DNA from: Ktedonobacter robiniae
GTDB taxonomy: Bacteria; Chloroflexota; Ktedonobacteria; Ktedonobacterales; Ktedonobacteraceae
Reading direction: 5' to 3'
Assembly: GCF_016587375.1 (NCBI RefSeq)
Contig: NZ_BNJG01000002.1
Span: 1,984,001 to 2,048,000 of the forward strand
DNA length: 64,000 nt
How positions within the stretch are numbered: position 1 is the first letter of the stretch; each line of letters begins with the position of its first letter. Of the stretch, positions 35,335-44,866 are shown one piece after another. Made by a program: the position numbers and the translations under genes. Under the pieces are notes generated by a model. The model saw only the letters and a program-made list of their open reading frames with translations. It had not been told where the DNA came from and did not search any database.

Positions 35335-36792
35335 TGTGAAAAGCAGAGAAGTGAAGCCAGCACTCGCCTTGCCCAGTAGCATAGAAGTGAGAGAGATTGA
35401 GATAACCGATGGGGGGCTCACCATTACTGCTGTGCGCAACCCAGAAAACCCCCTGTTGTCCGCTCTGCGGCACCCCCGCTGTACATGTGCATAGTCGGTA
35501 TACCCGCCAGGTCGCTGACCTCCCTTGCGGAGGTCAATTCGTGCGTTTGCGCGTTCTCGTGCGTAAATGTTTTTGCAAAGAGCCCACTTGTCAGAGGAAA
35601 GTCTTCGCAGAGCGTTTGACTCCTTTTATGGCACCCTGGGCACGTGTGACGGCACGTCTCTTCCAGATCGTACAGACGCTTGGTCTGGCTACTGGGGGCA
35701 GGCTTGGTGTGCGCGTGACCGATCGCCTGAGTATCCAGACCAGCAAAACGACCATTCTTCGACGTATTATGGCGCTGCCTCCAGAGCCAATTGGGAAGGT
35801 TTCATCCCTTGCATCGATGATTTCTCATTTCGACGTGGACGCACATTCGGGACGATTCTTGTGGATCTGCAAACGCATCAGGTACTCGACCTCCTCACAG
35901 ATCGCACGGCTGATACTTCAGCCGCCTGGATGGCAACCCACCCAGAAATTGAGCTCGTGAGTCGCGATCGAGGAGGAGACTACGCTGCCGCTGCCAGGAA
36001 AGCAGTCCCAGCAGCCACACAAACCGCAGATCGTTTCCACCTCCTCGTGCGCCGTCTAACGTAGTGCGGTATCACCGAACATCGGCCTAGAATTGAAGAG
36101 ATATTCTAGAGGTCATCTGATCTACCTGGCGTGGAAACACAAAGGGGAAAGCAGTATATCAGGAAAAGCGGTGACGAGCGAAAGCGTGTAGCTCGACGCG
36201 CCGCAAGACCTGCGGGCATGGTGAAGCGTGGCAGGGAGTACAGGAGCCAAGAGTATGTTGGCGCGTGATGCGCTCAAAAACATCCCACAGCGTTGCACCG
36301 GGAACTCGTAGCTGTTGATTACTTACATCAGTACAACTCTGTCTACAGGCGGCTCGTTCGGTCCTTTCCAGAAGGGCAAAACAAGCAGTGTACTCGGCCC
36401 TTTTCAGACAGTTTGCGCAGATGCTTCGCACTCGTACCGGAGAGCAGCTTGACGATTGGCTTGGCCGCGTCAAAGACAGTCAAATTCGTGAATTGCAGGG
36501 TTTTGTAGCCGGGGTCATACGAGACAAAGAAGCGGTGAAAGCTGGTTTGACTTTGCCTGCGAACAATGGAATCGTCGAAGGAAAAGTGAACAAGTTGAAG
36601 CTCATGCGCGAGAATGGGCTACGGTCGAGCATCCTTTCCGCTCCTGCGTCAACGGGTGCTCCACGCTCTGTAGGATACCTCTCAAAGATTTGCTTACAAG
36701 CAGGGATATGCAGCTCTGCCCATCGGTTGGCATCAGCAAAAGCGGGACAGATCCATATTCTGTCCGTTTTGACCCATATCCGCGACCAGTAG
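35335..36792 (+). pseudogene. second ISL3-family transposase, frameshifted and split by an intron remnant
   Basis: N-terminus KPALALPSSIEVREIEITDG, zinc ribbon TPCCPLCGTPAVHVHS and CFCKEPTCQRKVFAERL; the catalytic block PCIDDFSFRRGRTFGTILVD and LVSRDRGGDYAAAA is in a shifted frame and ends TADRFHLL at 36046. After the intron remnant the C-terminus reads YSALFRQFAQMLRTRTGEQL, ELQGFVAGVIRDKEAVKAGL and PANNGIVEGKVNKLKLMREN with the catalytic Glu kept. At least two frameshifts plus loss of the HTH region: dead. Confidence 0.8.
36047..36330 (+). mobile_element. degenerate CL2-like group II intron E at the same ISL3 codon as intron D
   Basis: Starts GTGCGCCGTCTAACG straight after the codons for FHLL. 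AGGTCATCTGATCTACCTGG and GGGAAAGCAGTAT align with domain I of intron D. GTGGCAGGGAGTACAGGAG and TGTTGGCGCGTGATGCGCT align with its domain IV to V approach. Domain V itself is no longer recognisable, and the 3' boundary is approximate. Internal deletions leave about 280 bases. Confidence 0.65.
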
Positions 36793-37013
36793 TCCCTCAA
36801 CTTCTGTGAAAATGAGCCTTATTTTCGAGAAGTAGACCACAGGACACGTTATGGTTCATACACAGCGTTGGTGAATCCGTCCGCCTGCTTGTTCTTCTTT
36901 CGGATGAAAAGAAGGATGTGAACAAAAGCGTGTCACTTGCATGAACTCCTTCAAAATTGTAGAGTAAAGCGTTGCTTTTCAGAGGCATGACACAAGAATA
37001 GAAAGAAGGATCT

Positions 37014-37742
37014 ATGAGTACCCCCGACATCACATCTGTCTCCTCCATCTACGACTCTATAGCTCAGGACTTCGAGAGTCACGCGACTCAGAGTGTGTAT
37101 AACGCTCACTATGATCGTCCAGCGGTACTGAGTCTGCTTCCACCCGTCCAGGGCAAACGGGTCTTGGATATTGGGTGTGGACCTGGGTTGTATGCGGCTT
37201 GGCTCATCGAGCATGGGGCACAGGTCGTTGGCTTCGATATCAGCGGTGAGATGGTCGAACGAGCCAGGCAGCGCGTTGGTGAACGAGGAAGGTTCTATCA
37301 GCATGACATCTCCCAGCCGCTTCCTTTCGCTGCAGATGCGTCTTTTGACATCGCTGTGGCCCCACTGATGATTCATTACGTGACGGCACGCGTAGCAGCA
37401 CTCCGTGAGATGGCACGCGTCCTGACGACTGACGGTTGCTTGATCGTGTCCACGTCGCATCCCTTTGCGGATTGGAAGCGACATGGTGGATCGTATTTTG
37501 CGACCGAACTGGTCCAAGACACGTGGTACAACAGCTCATCCGAAGCCTTCCAGATGCCTTTTTGGCGGGTTTCCTTGACCACCCTTTGCGATGAGTTTTC
37601 TCAGGCAGGTTTCTTCATCGACCAACTGCTTGAGCCGCAACCCGAACCAACAGCGGTAGAGATCGATCCTGAGACCTATCGTGAGCTGATGGAGCAGCCT
37701 GCCTTTATCGCCTTCCGCTTACGCAAACGAAAGGGAGCATGA
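37014..37742 (+). CDS. class I SAM-dependent methyltransferase
   Basis: 242 residues, ATG after AAGAAGGATCT. Motif I is RVLDIGCGPGLYAAWLIEHG, the acidic end of strand 2 is VVGFDISGEMVERARQR, then FYQHDISQPLPFAADASFDI (motif II-III), REMARVLTTDGCLIVSTSHP (post-III). This is the Methyltransf_11 pattern of small-molecule methyltransferases. The gene is intact, with no cotranscribed partner. Compare the broken relative at 5437-6370. Confidence 0.9.
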   Translation: MSTPDITSVSSIYDSIAQDFESHATQSVYNAHYDRPAVLSLLPPVQGKRVLDIGCGPGLYAAWLIEHGAQVVGFDISGEMVERARQRVGERGRFYQHDISQPLPFAADASFDIAVAPLMIHYVTARVAALREMARVLTTDGCLIVSTSHPFADWKRHGGSYFATELVQDTWYNSSSEAFQMPFWRVSLTTLCDEFSQAGFFIDQLLEPQPEPTAVEIDPETYRELMEQPAFIAFRLRKRKGA

Positions 37743-38016
37743 TGTCCCTTTCGTTAGAGGGCATGGAGCACGCGTTGCCGAAGCAAAGGCAATCCGGCTC
37801 TGCCATACATGGTTCTGTTGAGGCGCCTGAATAGCCCAGACCTTGGTCGATCACCAATATGCGCTCCTCGTTCCAACCAAGTGCTAGCGCACGTTCACGG
37901 AGCGCATATTGGGGAGCGGTACTTTCAGTGTTCTCAAAGACTTGCTGGAGCGTACTTTGCCGCACGTACAAACATGCCAGACGACGAAGGTGGTGAGCGG
38001 TGACCTGCTGCATCAT
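37705..38016 (-). pseudogene. N-terminal fragment of a serine recombinase
   Basis: QQVTAHHLRRLACLYVRQST carries the nucleophile Ser in YVRQST. QVFENTESTAPQYALRERAL and VIDQGLGYSGAS follow, as in resolvase-type site-specific recombinases of phage-integrase or transposon kind. Homology stops at about 37817; the remaining frame is accidental. A DUF5372 gene ends one base before its start, a pairing common in such recombinase loci. Confidence 0.7.
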
Positions 38017-38017
38017 C

Positions 38018-38320
38018 TTACTGATCCTCCTTCTGGTGTGCCGGGAGAACGTTGAGCAGCTGGTTGAGAGGTCCTATGTCTTCAAAACGAAGTACCATTT
38101 TTCCAGTGGCAACAACCAGAAAAGGATCAGGAGGAGCAAGAGGTGTCCAGGCCAGGGGCAGCGAGCGGATCTGATGGGTCTGCGGATCAGCAAAGAAGAC
38201 ACGCTCCTCTCCCCAGGCGCGGTTCTGCGAGAGCAGGGGGAAGCTGTGCCCGCTGAGAGGATGGAAGGGATGAGTAATGGTAAAGCAATGTTCACCATTC
38301 GTGTTATTAGGTGTAGTTGA
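38018..38320 (-). CDS. DUF5372-family protein, start lost
   Basis: The open frame reads NGEHCFTITHPFHPLSGHSF, PLLSQNRAWGEERVFFADPQ, THQIRSLPLAWTPLAPPDPF and LVVATGKMVLRFEDIGPLNQ, ending LPAHQKEDQ with TAA at 38018-38020. This matches DUF5372, short proteins encoded next to serine recombinases. The frame has no ATG/GTG start before it merges with an ISL3 remnant at 38332, so the 5' end was probably replaced. The TAA is one base before the recombinase ATG, implying translational coupling. Confidence 0.6.
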   Translation of the reverse strand, partial: STTPNNTNGEHCFTITHPFHPLSGHSFPLLSQNRAWGEERVFFADPQTHQIRSLPLAWTPLAPPDPFLVVATGKMVLRFEDIGPLNQLLNVLPAHQKEDQ

Positions 38321-38331
38321 CAGTTCGTTTA

Positions 38332-38439
38332 AATGGCCTAGTTGAGGGCAAAGTGAATAAGCTCAAGCTCATCAAAAGGATGGGCTATGGCAGAGCAGGC
38401 TTTGCATTATTGCGTCAGCGTGTCATTCATGCTTTGTAA
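38332..38439 (+). pseudogene. ISL3 transposase C-terminal fragment
   Basis: NGLVEGKVNKLKLIKRMGYG followed by RAGFALLRQRVIHAL and stop is the highly conserved ISL3 end with the catalytic Glu. Only 35 residues remain. Confidence 0.75.
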
Positions 38440-38553
38440 GCACTATTAAACAGGCTTTTTCTTCTTCTGGGTGCCTGGGTTACTTTTGCTCAAGGAGTCG
38501 ATGTCCAGGTAAGTGCAACCTGATCTATCAATCACTAGGGGTGGAACATAAGA
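38440..38553. other. ISL3 3' end
   Basis: Noncoding remainder of the ISL3 fragment and the leader of the next small gene. Confidence 0.3.
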
Positions 38554-38766
38554 ATGGAAGCCCAGAAGCTTCCTCGTTCAAGTAGGTCATTGCTCAGTTG
38601 CACTGAAAGGAAAGATTCCTTGGATATTATATCATTCTTGGCCACCGCTGCTGGCCTCTTCGCTTCAATTGTTGCGATTATTACTGGCTCTTTTCAGATC
38701 TTGCTCACATTTCACCGAATGAAGCGTAGGAACAAAAAGGCGGCTCAAATCGTCGAAACACGTTGA
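38554..38766 (+). CDS. small single-TM protein
   Basis: 70 residues from an ATG with GGGGTGGAAC upstream. A hydrophobic segment (ISFLATAAGLFASIVAIITG) is followed by a basic cytoplasmic end (HRMKRRNKKAA). It looks like a membrane-anchored microprotein. No homology recognised and no neighbours on the strand. Confidence 0.4.
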   Translation: MEAQKLPRSSRSLLSCTERKDSLDIISFLATAAGLFASIVAIITGSFQILLTFHRMKRRNKKAAQIVETR

Positions 38767-39009
38767 TGAAGAAGTCTGCACCTGCCTTTTCCACTATCAT
38801 TACTGCTACCTGGCAGATAAAAATCCGCCAGGTAGCAGGCATCAACAGATTATCCGTTCGTTTTTGAGTATCTTAGAGTCTAGAATAATGAAACTCTCCA
38901 GTGTCGCAGTCTTATCCTTGACGGCCAGCCAAGACGGGCAGCATCGCGACGCTGCCCTCATGATTCACACCCTCAAACTTCGGAACTTGTAGCTAGCGTT
39001 CGAATAAAA
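38767..39009. other. intergenic, no gene seen
   Basis: Contains a short hairpin CTACCTGGCAG...CGCCAGGTAG near 38806-38839, likely a terminator for the small TM gene. Confidence 0.4.
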
Positions 39010-40060
39010 GATTTCCCTACAGCGGTACGCATAAGTTTTGAACCGAAGAGTAGACTAGATACATGAGAGCCTATTCAACAGACCTGAGAGAACGAGTGGT
39101 GCGCGCCGTCGAGGAAGGCCGGTCCCGCGAGGAAATCATCCATCTGTTTGGGGTTTCGCGCGCCACCATCAAACGCTACGTGAACCAACAACGAGAAACG
39201 GGTGATCTGGCGCCAAAATCGATTCCCGGTCGTCCAGCAGCCAAAGGAGATGCCTTACGAGCGGAGTTATGGAGCCAATTGGAAGCCCACCGGGAGGCGA
39301 CCCTTCCCGAACACTGCCAGATCTGGGAAGCCACGCATGACCAGCAAGTCAGTCCTGCGACGATGGGCCGTGCCATCAGGAGCCTGGGCTGGACACGAAA
39401 AAAAAGACGTTGGTGGCCTCCGAGCGGGATGAGGAGGCGCGAGCAGCCTGGCGAGTCCAGGCCGGTCAACAACAGCACGACCAATGGGTGTTTGTCGATG
39501 AATGCTCCACCCATCTGGCTCTAACCTCCTTGTATGCCCGCGCTCCCAAAGGCGTGCGGGCAGTGGGCAACGTTCCCCGCAACTACGGAACCAATACCAC
39601 CTTGATCGCTTCGCTGTCTTTACAGGGGATGGGTGAGGCGTTCATACTTGATGGCGCGGAGGATGCCTGTGCCTTTGAAGTGTACATCGAGCAGGTTCTG
39701 GCTCCCAGCTTACACGATGGGCAAACGGTCGTCATGGACAATTTGAGCACGCACCAGGGCAGGTATGTTCGTCAGGCAATCGAAGCCAGAGGATGTCGTT
39801 TGCTGTACTTGCCATCCTACTCGCCAGATCTCTCGCCCATTGAGCAGGCATTCTCCAAGCTGAAAACCTGCTTACGGCGCAGAGGCGCTCGCACACGGGA
39901 AGCTCTGTACCAGGCGATTGCTCAAGCTCTGGAGGTGATCACGGCTCAGGATGCTCGTGGCTGGTTTACGCACTGTGGGTATCTGGCACGTGATGGGGAA
40001 CCCACCTTTACAGAATCACAGCAGTTTGAGGCTCAAGCCTTTTGATCCTCGCTGTAGGAA
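39010..40060 (+). mobile_element. IS630-family element 1
   Basis: The ends share ATTTCCCTACAGCG (near 39010) and the complement CGCTGTAGGAAAT (near 40047-40060) as short terminal inverted repeats. TA dinucleotides adjoin, as expected for IS630. The transposase fills the interior. Confidence 0.6.
39063..40045 (+). CDS. IS630-family transposase produced by frameshifting at A8
   Basis: Frame 1: MRAYSTDLRERVVRAVEEGR and VSRATIKRYVNQQ (HTH), to GRAIRSLGWTRKK. At 39398-39405 (eight A) the ribosome must slip to frame 2: WVFVDECSTHLALTSLYARA (first Asp), VVMDNLSTHQGRYVRQAIEA (second Asp) and SPIEQAFSKLKTCLRRR (Glu). About 325 residues in all. The slippery run plus overlapping frames is standard for this family, so the gene is probably active. 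Confidence 0.85.
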
Positions 40061-40286
40061 ATACGGAATGATAGAACCGCAGCTATGGGCTCAAGGCATC
40101 TGGAAATCAAAAATAAAGGTAGAAAATATCACTGAAGATTGAGGCGAATGTTCTCTTGCCAAAAAAATGATTGGGCTACCTTTTTGAAAATACGCAGTGT
40201 ATTAACAAATAACGATAATAATGTATTGACAAACGATAAATCATGTGCTAAGATATGATTATCTAGCACTAATTGAGGTATTAATT

Positions 40287-40763
40287 ATGAAACGAAGTTC
40301 AACATTATTCTTGAAAGTTGTTATTTTACTTATCGCAATCGGCGCGCTTGCTGGCATGATTTGGTTTCCTCAAACTGAAGGAAGAGCTACTAACTTAGAT
40401 CTCATCAGTATTTATACAGATCCGTTTATTATCTATGGGTATATGGCTTCAATTCCATTTTTTGTTGGATTGTACCAGGCATTCAAATTATTAAACCTCA
40501 TTGATGCTGATAAAGCCTTTTCCCAAGGTGCTGTTAATACACTCAAGAATATGAAATTTGTTTCCCTCAGTCTTATCGGTTTTATTGCATTAGCAGAGTT
40601 TTATATCCGTTTCTTTGCACATGGTGATGATCCAGCAGGTCCGACGGCACTTGGAATTCTTGCATCTTTCGCAGCCACTGTTATTGCAACCGCTGCTACC
40701 GTTTTTCAAAAGCTTCTACAAAATGCGGTAGACATAAAATCAGAGAATGACTTAACAGTATGA
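40287..40763 (+). CDS. DUF2975-family membrane protein
   Basis: 158 residues from the ATG at 40287 (TTGAGGTATTAATT upstream). Four TM segments: STLFLKVVILLIAIGALAGM, PFIIYGYMASIPFFVGLYQA, FVSLSLIGFIALAEFYIRFF and LGILASFAATVIATAATVFQ. DUF2975 proteins are usually followed by a YozG-like XRE regulator, and exactly that gene starts 10 bases after this stop. AT-rich compared with neighbours, which hints at transfer. Function unknown. Confidence 0.75.
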   Translation: MKRSSTLFLKVVILLIAIGALAGMIWFPQTEGRATNLDLISIYTDPFIIYGYMASIPFFVGLYQAFKLLNLIDADKAFSQGAVNTLKNMKFVSLSLIGFIALAEFYIRFFAHGDDPAGPTALGILASFAATVIATAATVFQKLLQNAVDIKSENDLTV

Positions 40764-40772
40764 GGCTAAATT

Positions 40773-40976
40773 ATGGCAATAATAATAAATATCGATGTAA
40801 TGCTGGCTAAGCGGAAAATGAGCGTCACAGAACTTACTGAAAAGGTAGGTATAACCATGGCTAATCTTTCGATACTGAAAAATGGTAAGGCAAAAGCTAT
40901 CCGCTTTTCAACTTTGGAAGCGATTTGTAAAGCCTTAGATTGCCAACCTGGAGACATTCTGGAATATAGGAAATAA
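40773..40976 (+). CDS. YozG-like XRE family regulator
   Basis: 67 residues: MAIIINIDVMLAKRKMSVTE, ELTEKVGITMANLSILKNGK (recognition helix), STLEAICKALDCQPGDILEY. This is the short one-domain Cro/CI type. It is paired with DUF2975 in one operon; the regulator probably controls this pair. Confidence 0.85.
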   Translation: MAIIINIDVMLAKRKMSVTELTEKVGITMANLSILKNGKAKAIRFSTLEAICKALDCQPGDILEYRK

Positions 40977-41015
40977 CGAACTGGCTTAAAGCGGTGTATA
41001 ATTACACCTATATAA

Positions 41016-41636
41016 ATGTCATTTGACAGGGTTCTGAATGCTGTGGCTATAGTGAAAATCGCTGTCCGGCAGCACAATATAGTCGCTCGACCATTCCCCG
41101 AGTTCTTCAACCTCGATGAAGCAATCGCCAATGGTGAGCAGCTTCCAGCAGAAGACTTTGAAGTTACAGAAAAGCTCGACGGTTCACTTGGTATTTTGTA
41201 TTGGTTGGATGGTGAACCACGACTAGCAACAAGAGGCAGCTTTACCAGTAACCAGGCGCTTGTAGGAACAAAGATATTTCAAGAGAGATATGGAAGTGCA
41301 TACTTTTATCCAGATTTTACTTACCTCTTTGAGATTATCTATCTAGCTAACCGCATTGTCGTTGATTATAAAGGGATGGAGGATATTATTCTGTTAGCTA
41401 TTATAGAGACAAAGACAGGCAGAGAATATTCATACAATGATGTTCAGAAGTTAGTAGGTTCAGCATTTTCAATTGTGAGGCTCTACGATGGCATCACTGA
41501 CGTTCACAAGCTTAAGGAGCTGCAATGAAATAACCAAGAAGGTTTCGTTACTCACCTCTTGTCTGGTCAAAAGTACAACGTAAAGTCTGATGAACATGTG
41601 AGACTACATCGGTTAGTAACAGGTGTGAACGCTTGA
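41016..41636 (+). pseudogene. RNA ligase core (T4 Rnl1-like), truncated and with an in-frame stop
   Basis: VARPFPEFFNLDEAIANGEQ leads to the nucleotidyl-lysine motif VTEKLDGSLGILYW (K of KxDGS). It continues with GEPRLATRGSF (motif Ia region), FEIIYLANRIVVDYKG (motif III), and AIIETKTGREY. The frame stops at TGA 41526-41528, then carries on as QEGFVTHLLSGQKYNVKS (motif IV-V KxK region) to 41636. The usual 5' part that precedes VARPFxKFFN is absent. Originally this type of enzyme repairs or tailors RNA; here a fragment. Confidence 0.6.
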
Positions 41637-41690
41637 ACAATTTGGGATTCACTCAGGAATGATCAGTCTTTTGATGAGCTATTAGAAAGA

Positions 41691-41860
41691 GTGACGTTGA
41701 TCCGCTTTAGAAGAGTACCTGAAGTGAAGAGAAGAATAAAGTCAGGGTTTCTGGCCACAAGACGTTGCACATCTAAAATGGGATGGAAGGCCATGTTTCT
41801 GCTCAAGGGAAGCAAACCAGTCCCACTTGAAAAGGCGCAAAGGATGCTCTGGTCAAGGCT
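41691..41860 (+). repeat. dispersed repeat, copy A
   Basis: CCGCTTTAGAAGAGTACCTGAAG (41701 on) is shared with 46799, and CAGGGTTTCTGGCC...GCTCAAGGGAAG through GAAAAGGCGCAAAGGATGC is shared, inverted, with 42674-42855. Coding potential is unclear. Confidence 0.5.
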
Positions 41861-41903
41861 CTGGGAGTTTAGATGGCAAGAGGATGGTAAACCGTGCAGG
41901 CAA

Positions 41904-42535
41904 CTACTGACGATAGAGTTGCTGTATTTGCTCAGGTGCAGCGATTTGCTCGGTACTCGCAGAGAAGACGCAATCGCACCGATGGCAGTAGCAGAATTGC
42001 TCCCATTGGCGCATAAGATATTGCCAGCGCTCCTGCTCCTGCTGTTGTAGCTCACGGCGGCGCTTGTTCGCTTGACGGAAAAATACACGATGAGTCAAAA
42101 CCCCAAGGAGCACTGGTAGACCGATAGAGAGACTGCATATGCTCAAGATGACCAGGAGTATACTAGCAACGCTGGAATCAGCAGGAAGGAGGCCAGCCAT
42201 AAAGGATGGGAAAAGCCATTGAGAGAGATAGAGAGCGATGGCAAGGAGAGGACAAAGCCAGAGGATGATCTTCTCGCCGACAGGAAGAGGAATCGTTTTC
42301 CGCCGAGGAGGCAAGAGTAAAGCCCCAAGTCTCGTCTGATGAGTGACTGGAACGGTTGTCGTCTGGGGGACAGAGTTGTAGGTAGGATTTCCTGCGGAAT
42401 CATAGGTGACAGAAGTAGAGGTAGTGACCTGGGTTTCCATCCTCGTGAAGGAGCTATTGCGATGAATAGCCGGGACTTTCTGAACATGGTCATTGCGCTT
42501 ACAGGCAAGGCAGTTGCTAGGGGGGGAGAATCATT
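41904..42535 (-). pseudogene. membrane protein with N- and C-terminal Cys pairs, possible poly-C frameshift
   Basis: The main frame from an ATG at 42440 gives METQVTTSTSVTYDSAGNPT, two TM helices (I LWLCPLLAIALYLSQWL and ILLVILSICSLSIGLPVLLG) and a C-terminal CHRCDCVF. Upstream, the same frame reads CLACKRNDHVQKVPAIHRNS without a stop, which looks like the true N-terminus with a zinc CxxC. Its start would be an ATG before a run of seven C at about 42520, one frame off. So the real gene probably begins near 42535 and has a homopolymer shift. Confidence 0.5.
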
Positions 42536-42659
42536 CCTTTTTCCTTTCATCAGAGGAGCGTATCCATCGTTTTCTCGTTCCATCATGACAACGCAACGTT
42601 ACCACTCAGTATAAAAGTATATTTGTCTCTCTGTCTATGAAAAACACCACACTTGTCAA

Positions 42660-42905
42660 AGTCTCGAACCTCAGCATCCTTTGCGCCTTTTCAAGTGAGG
42701 CTGGCTTACTTCCCTTGAGCAGAAGCATGACCTTCCATCCTGTAAAATACGGTTTCTATTTGGGCTCTGGTGCAATTTCTCACCGTACTTTACACATCCC
42801 ATTCTTGATGTGCAGAAACGTCTTGCGGCCAGAAACCCTGTAAGTGTATTCATCTTTAGCAGAGAAATCACGAACCGAACAAAACCTTGATTGTTATCTG
42901 CACGG
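42660..42905 (-). repeat. dispersed repeat, copy B (inverted relative to A)
   Basis: Complement of copy A over about 110 matched bases, with a 45-base stretch at 42750-42795 not present in A. Its outer end AAAACCTTGATTGTTATCTGCACG (42878-42901) recurs directly at 46876. Copies A and B face each other around the membrane-protein gene. Confidence 0.5.
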
Positions 42906-42997
42906 GTGAAGCTTGGGAGCGGCAGGAACCATCATTGATCTCTCCAGAAAGAAGCTTGTGAGCAATTGTACAGTGGTTTCCTTCAAGGAGGCTTGAT

Positions 42998-43310
42998 GTG
43001 ACGCTCCAGAAAGAGGATACACGTGTTAATTCCACCCCATGGCCTGAGAGGCGATTTGCATGCACCCTTCGCAGAAAAAGAGGCTGCAAAAACCATCGCC
43101 ATATTCACGAAGGGTCGTGGCAACAGTACATACATGAAACATCAATTTTTGCAGATCGGACAGCAAGGATCTTATCTAGCCCAAGAGGAGGATCACCCAC
43201 ATCTCCATGGACGCCTTTCGTCAACTGGGTGTAGCCATTGCAATATACTAATTGGTCATCATATGGCAAGAGGAGAGCCTCTCCTCTTCCATCGTTTTTC
43301 GCTTCAATGA
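42998..43310 (+). other. open frame of doubtful coding value
   Basis: A frame from 43023 reads LIPPHGLRGDLHAPFAEKEA and KHQFLQIGQQGSYLAQEEDH. AAAGAGGATACAC precedes a GTG start. No family resemblance and a His/Pro-rich composition; may be a gene remnant. Confidence 0.2.
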
Positions 43311-43516
43311 TGGGCCATTGAGTCAGACCGTTCTAAATCGGCGCAGAACTTTATCGGCGCTGACAGCTATAACACAATGTGAGCAATAAAGAACTCAATA
43401 CCCTTTCACAAAGCATGAGAAGCGGCGCAAGAGGGTATTTTTGTGTGCTCATAACACCTCAGACCGAGGGGAAACAAACCTGCAAACCTCATCGATGCAG
43501 AGGAATGGAGGTAGAA

Positions 43517-43548
43517 CCAGCCCTTATAGCACCAGCCGTAAGGGCTGG
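43517..43548. terminator. 10-bp stem hairpin
   Basis: CCAGCCCTTA pairs with TAAGGGCTGG around 12 bases. It is close in sequence to the terminator at 44231. It follows no clear plus-strand gene. Confidence 0.4.
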
Positions 43549-43608
43549 CTCTATCACTCAGTTGGGAATAGCGTTCTTTCGACTCATAAAGCACTTGCAA
43601 CGAGCAGA

Positions 43609-44200
43609 TTATTCAATGACCTCTCCCATATGAAGGGAAAGGAGAAATGGTCCTCGTCCAAGTGAATCGTAACAAGGGGGGCATTCAGCCAGGCCGAGAA
43701 TGCGATCATCTTGGACAGAAGAAATGCTCACCCCATCCGCGCTTACCCCTTCTGACGTCCAGAGAAGCTGAGGATCTTGATCAAAACACAAAACATTGCT
43801 TATGGAAGTGGTAAGCAGATACTCACCAGCTGGATAGAGGGTACAAAAATATCCAATGCCAAAGACAATCTGCTGAGAAGGCTTCTCCAGTGAGAGAAAA
43901 TAAATGTAGCTTCCGAAGCCAACGACGAGCCATTGGTGCCAGATCCGCGCATCAGCAAAATACGATTAGCTTCCATACAAGCAGAGGAGGAGGTACGGCT
44001 CTTCCTCAAGATACGGTTCTTCCTTACAGGAAACTGTACAGGAGAAATTTGGCGTACCAAGGCCCTTTGGGACACCTCCCAGACGCAACGGTTCCATATT
44101 GGTCCACGGTCTCTCTATCGTTCGCCTGATCGCTACCTGATACTCTCTCATGAGGCTCCTCCTGCTCAGGAATTCTGGCATGACAGCAACATTCTTGGCA
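43609..44200 (-). pseudogene. hypothetical protein, internal stop
   Basis: One frame reads TPNFSCTVSCKEEPYLEEEP, LLLCLYGS, stop, then SYFADARIWHQWLVVGFGSY, IYFLSLEKPSQQIVFGIGYF, NVLCFDQDPQLLWTSEGVSA and ILGLAECPPCYDSLGRGPFL to 43609. The uninterrupted composition on both sides of the TAA shows one gene with a nonsense codon. The beta-rich repeats of aromatic and polar residues resemble widespread uncharacterised immunity-like proteins, but I do not assign it. Confidence 0.45.
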
Positions 44201-44230
44201 TTTGACAAGCTTTTGTTTGCGTTATATTCA

Positions 44231-44256
44231 GCCCTTACAGCACCCGCTGTAAGGGC
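44231..44256 (+). terminator. rho-independent terminator-like hairpin
   Basis: GCCCTTACAG pairs with CTGTAAGGGC around six bases and is followed by CTTTTCATTC on the plus strand. Confidence 0.5.
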
Positions 44257-44357
44257 CTTTTCATTCTCTCTGTCTGGTACAGCATTCTTTCGACGTCCCT
44301 TTGCCACAATGAATGGATCTTACACGCCCTCGCAAATCAAAACAATAAAAGTTCACT

Positions 44358-44866
44358 TTAATTCTCTGATGGGCGAAGTGATGAAATGTTGAGTATCTTA
44401 GCGAGCAATGCACGGAATGAAGGCGTTGTGAAACGCCCATCGCAAGGAGTGATGTTAAGGAACCCACATCCTGTTGCGCTCAAATCCATATGTTGGACAA
44501 ATGTGGTACCACGCAAAAAATCCAAATGGTATTCTAGGCCAAAATCGGCAGGGCAGTCCAACATTGCTCCTGGTGGAATCTTTTTCAGAGCATGAGCAGC
44601 ATCATAAAGACTTTGTACTTGTGTTGCGTTGCGATAACTCTATTGAGAGGGGGTAAGTGATGAACACCTGGTATTGGTAACGGGTTAGTGCGAAAGACAT
44701 ACAGAACATTCAGGCCAGTTGTCTCTTCAGTCTGTCCTGTTCCACTGGCGTGTAAAATATTCGAACTAGTTGTCCGTTCAGTCTGCCCTGTTCCTCCGCA
44801 TCCAGTGAGCCACAAAATGATGAGAAAAGCAAGGAAACATCCTTTTGCAAAACGAGATTTCATCAT
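44358..44866 (-). pseudogene. lipoprotein, one frameshift
   Basis: ATG at 44864-44866 after AGGAAAACA. A signal peptide (KGCFLAFLIILWL) ends in the lipobox LTGCG. The frame runs to about 44612 (PPLNRVIATQ) then shifts: SLYDAAHALKKIPPGAMLDC, PADFGLEYHLDFLRGTTFVQ, ATGCGFLNITP and FRALLAKILN to a stop at 44358. The second half keeps paired Cys. Typical of cell-surface lipoproteins of unknown role. One shift, so error or decay. Confidence 0.65.
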
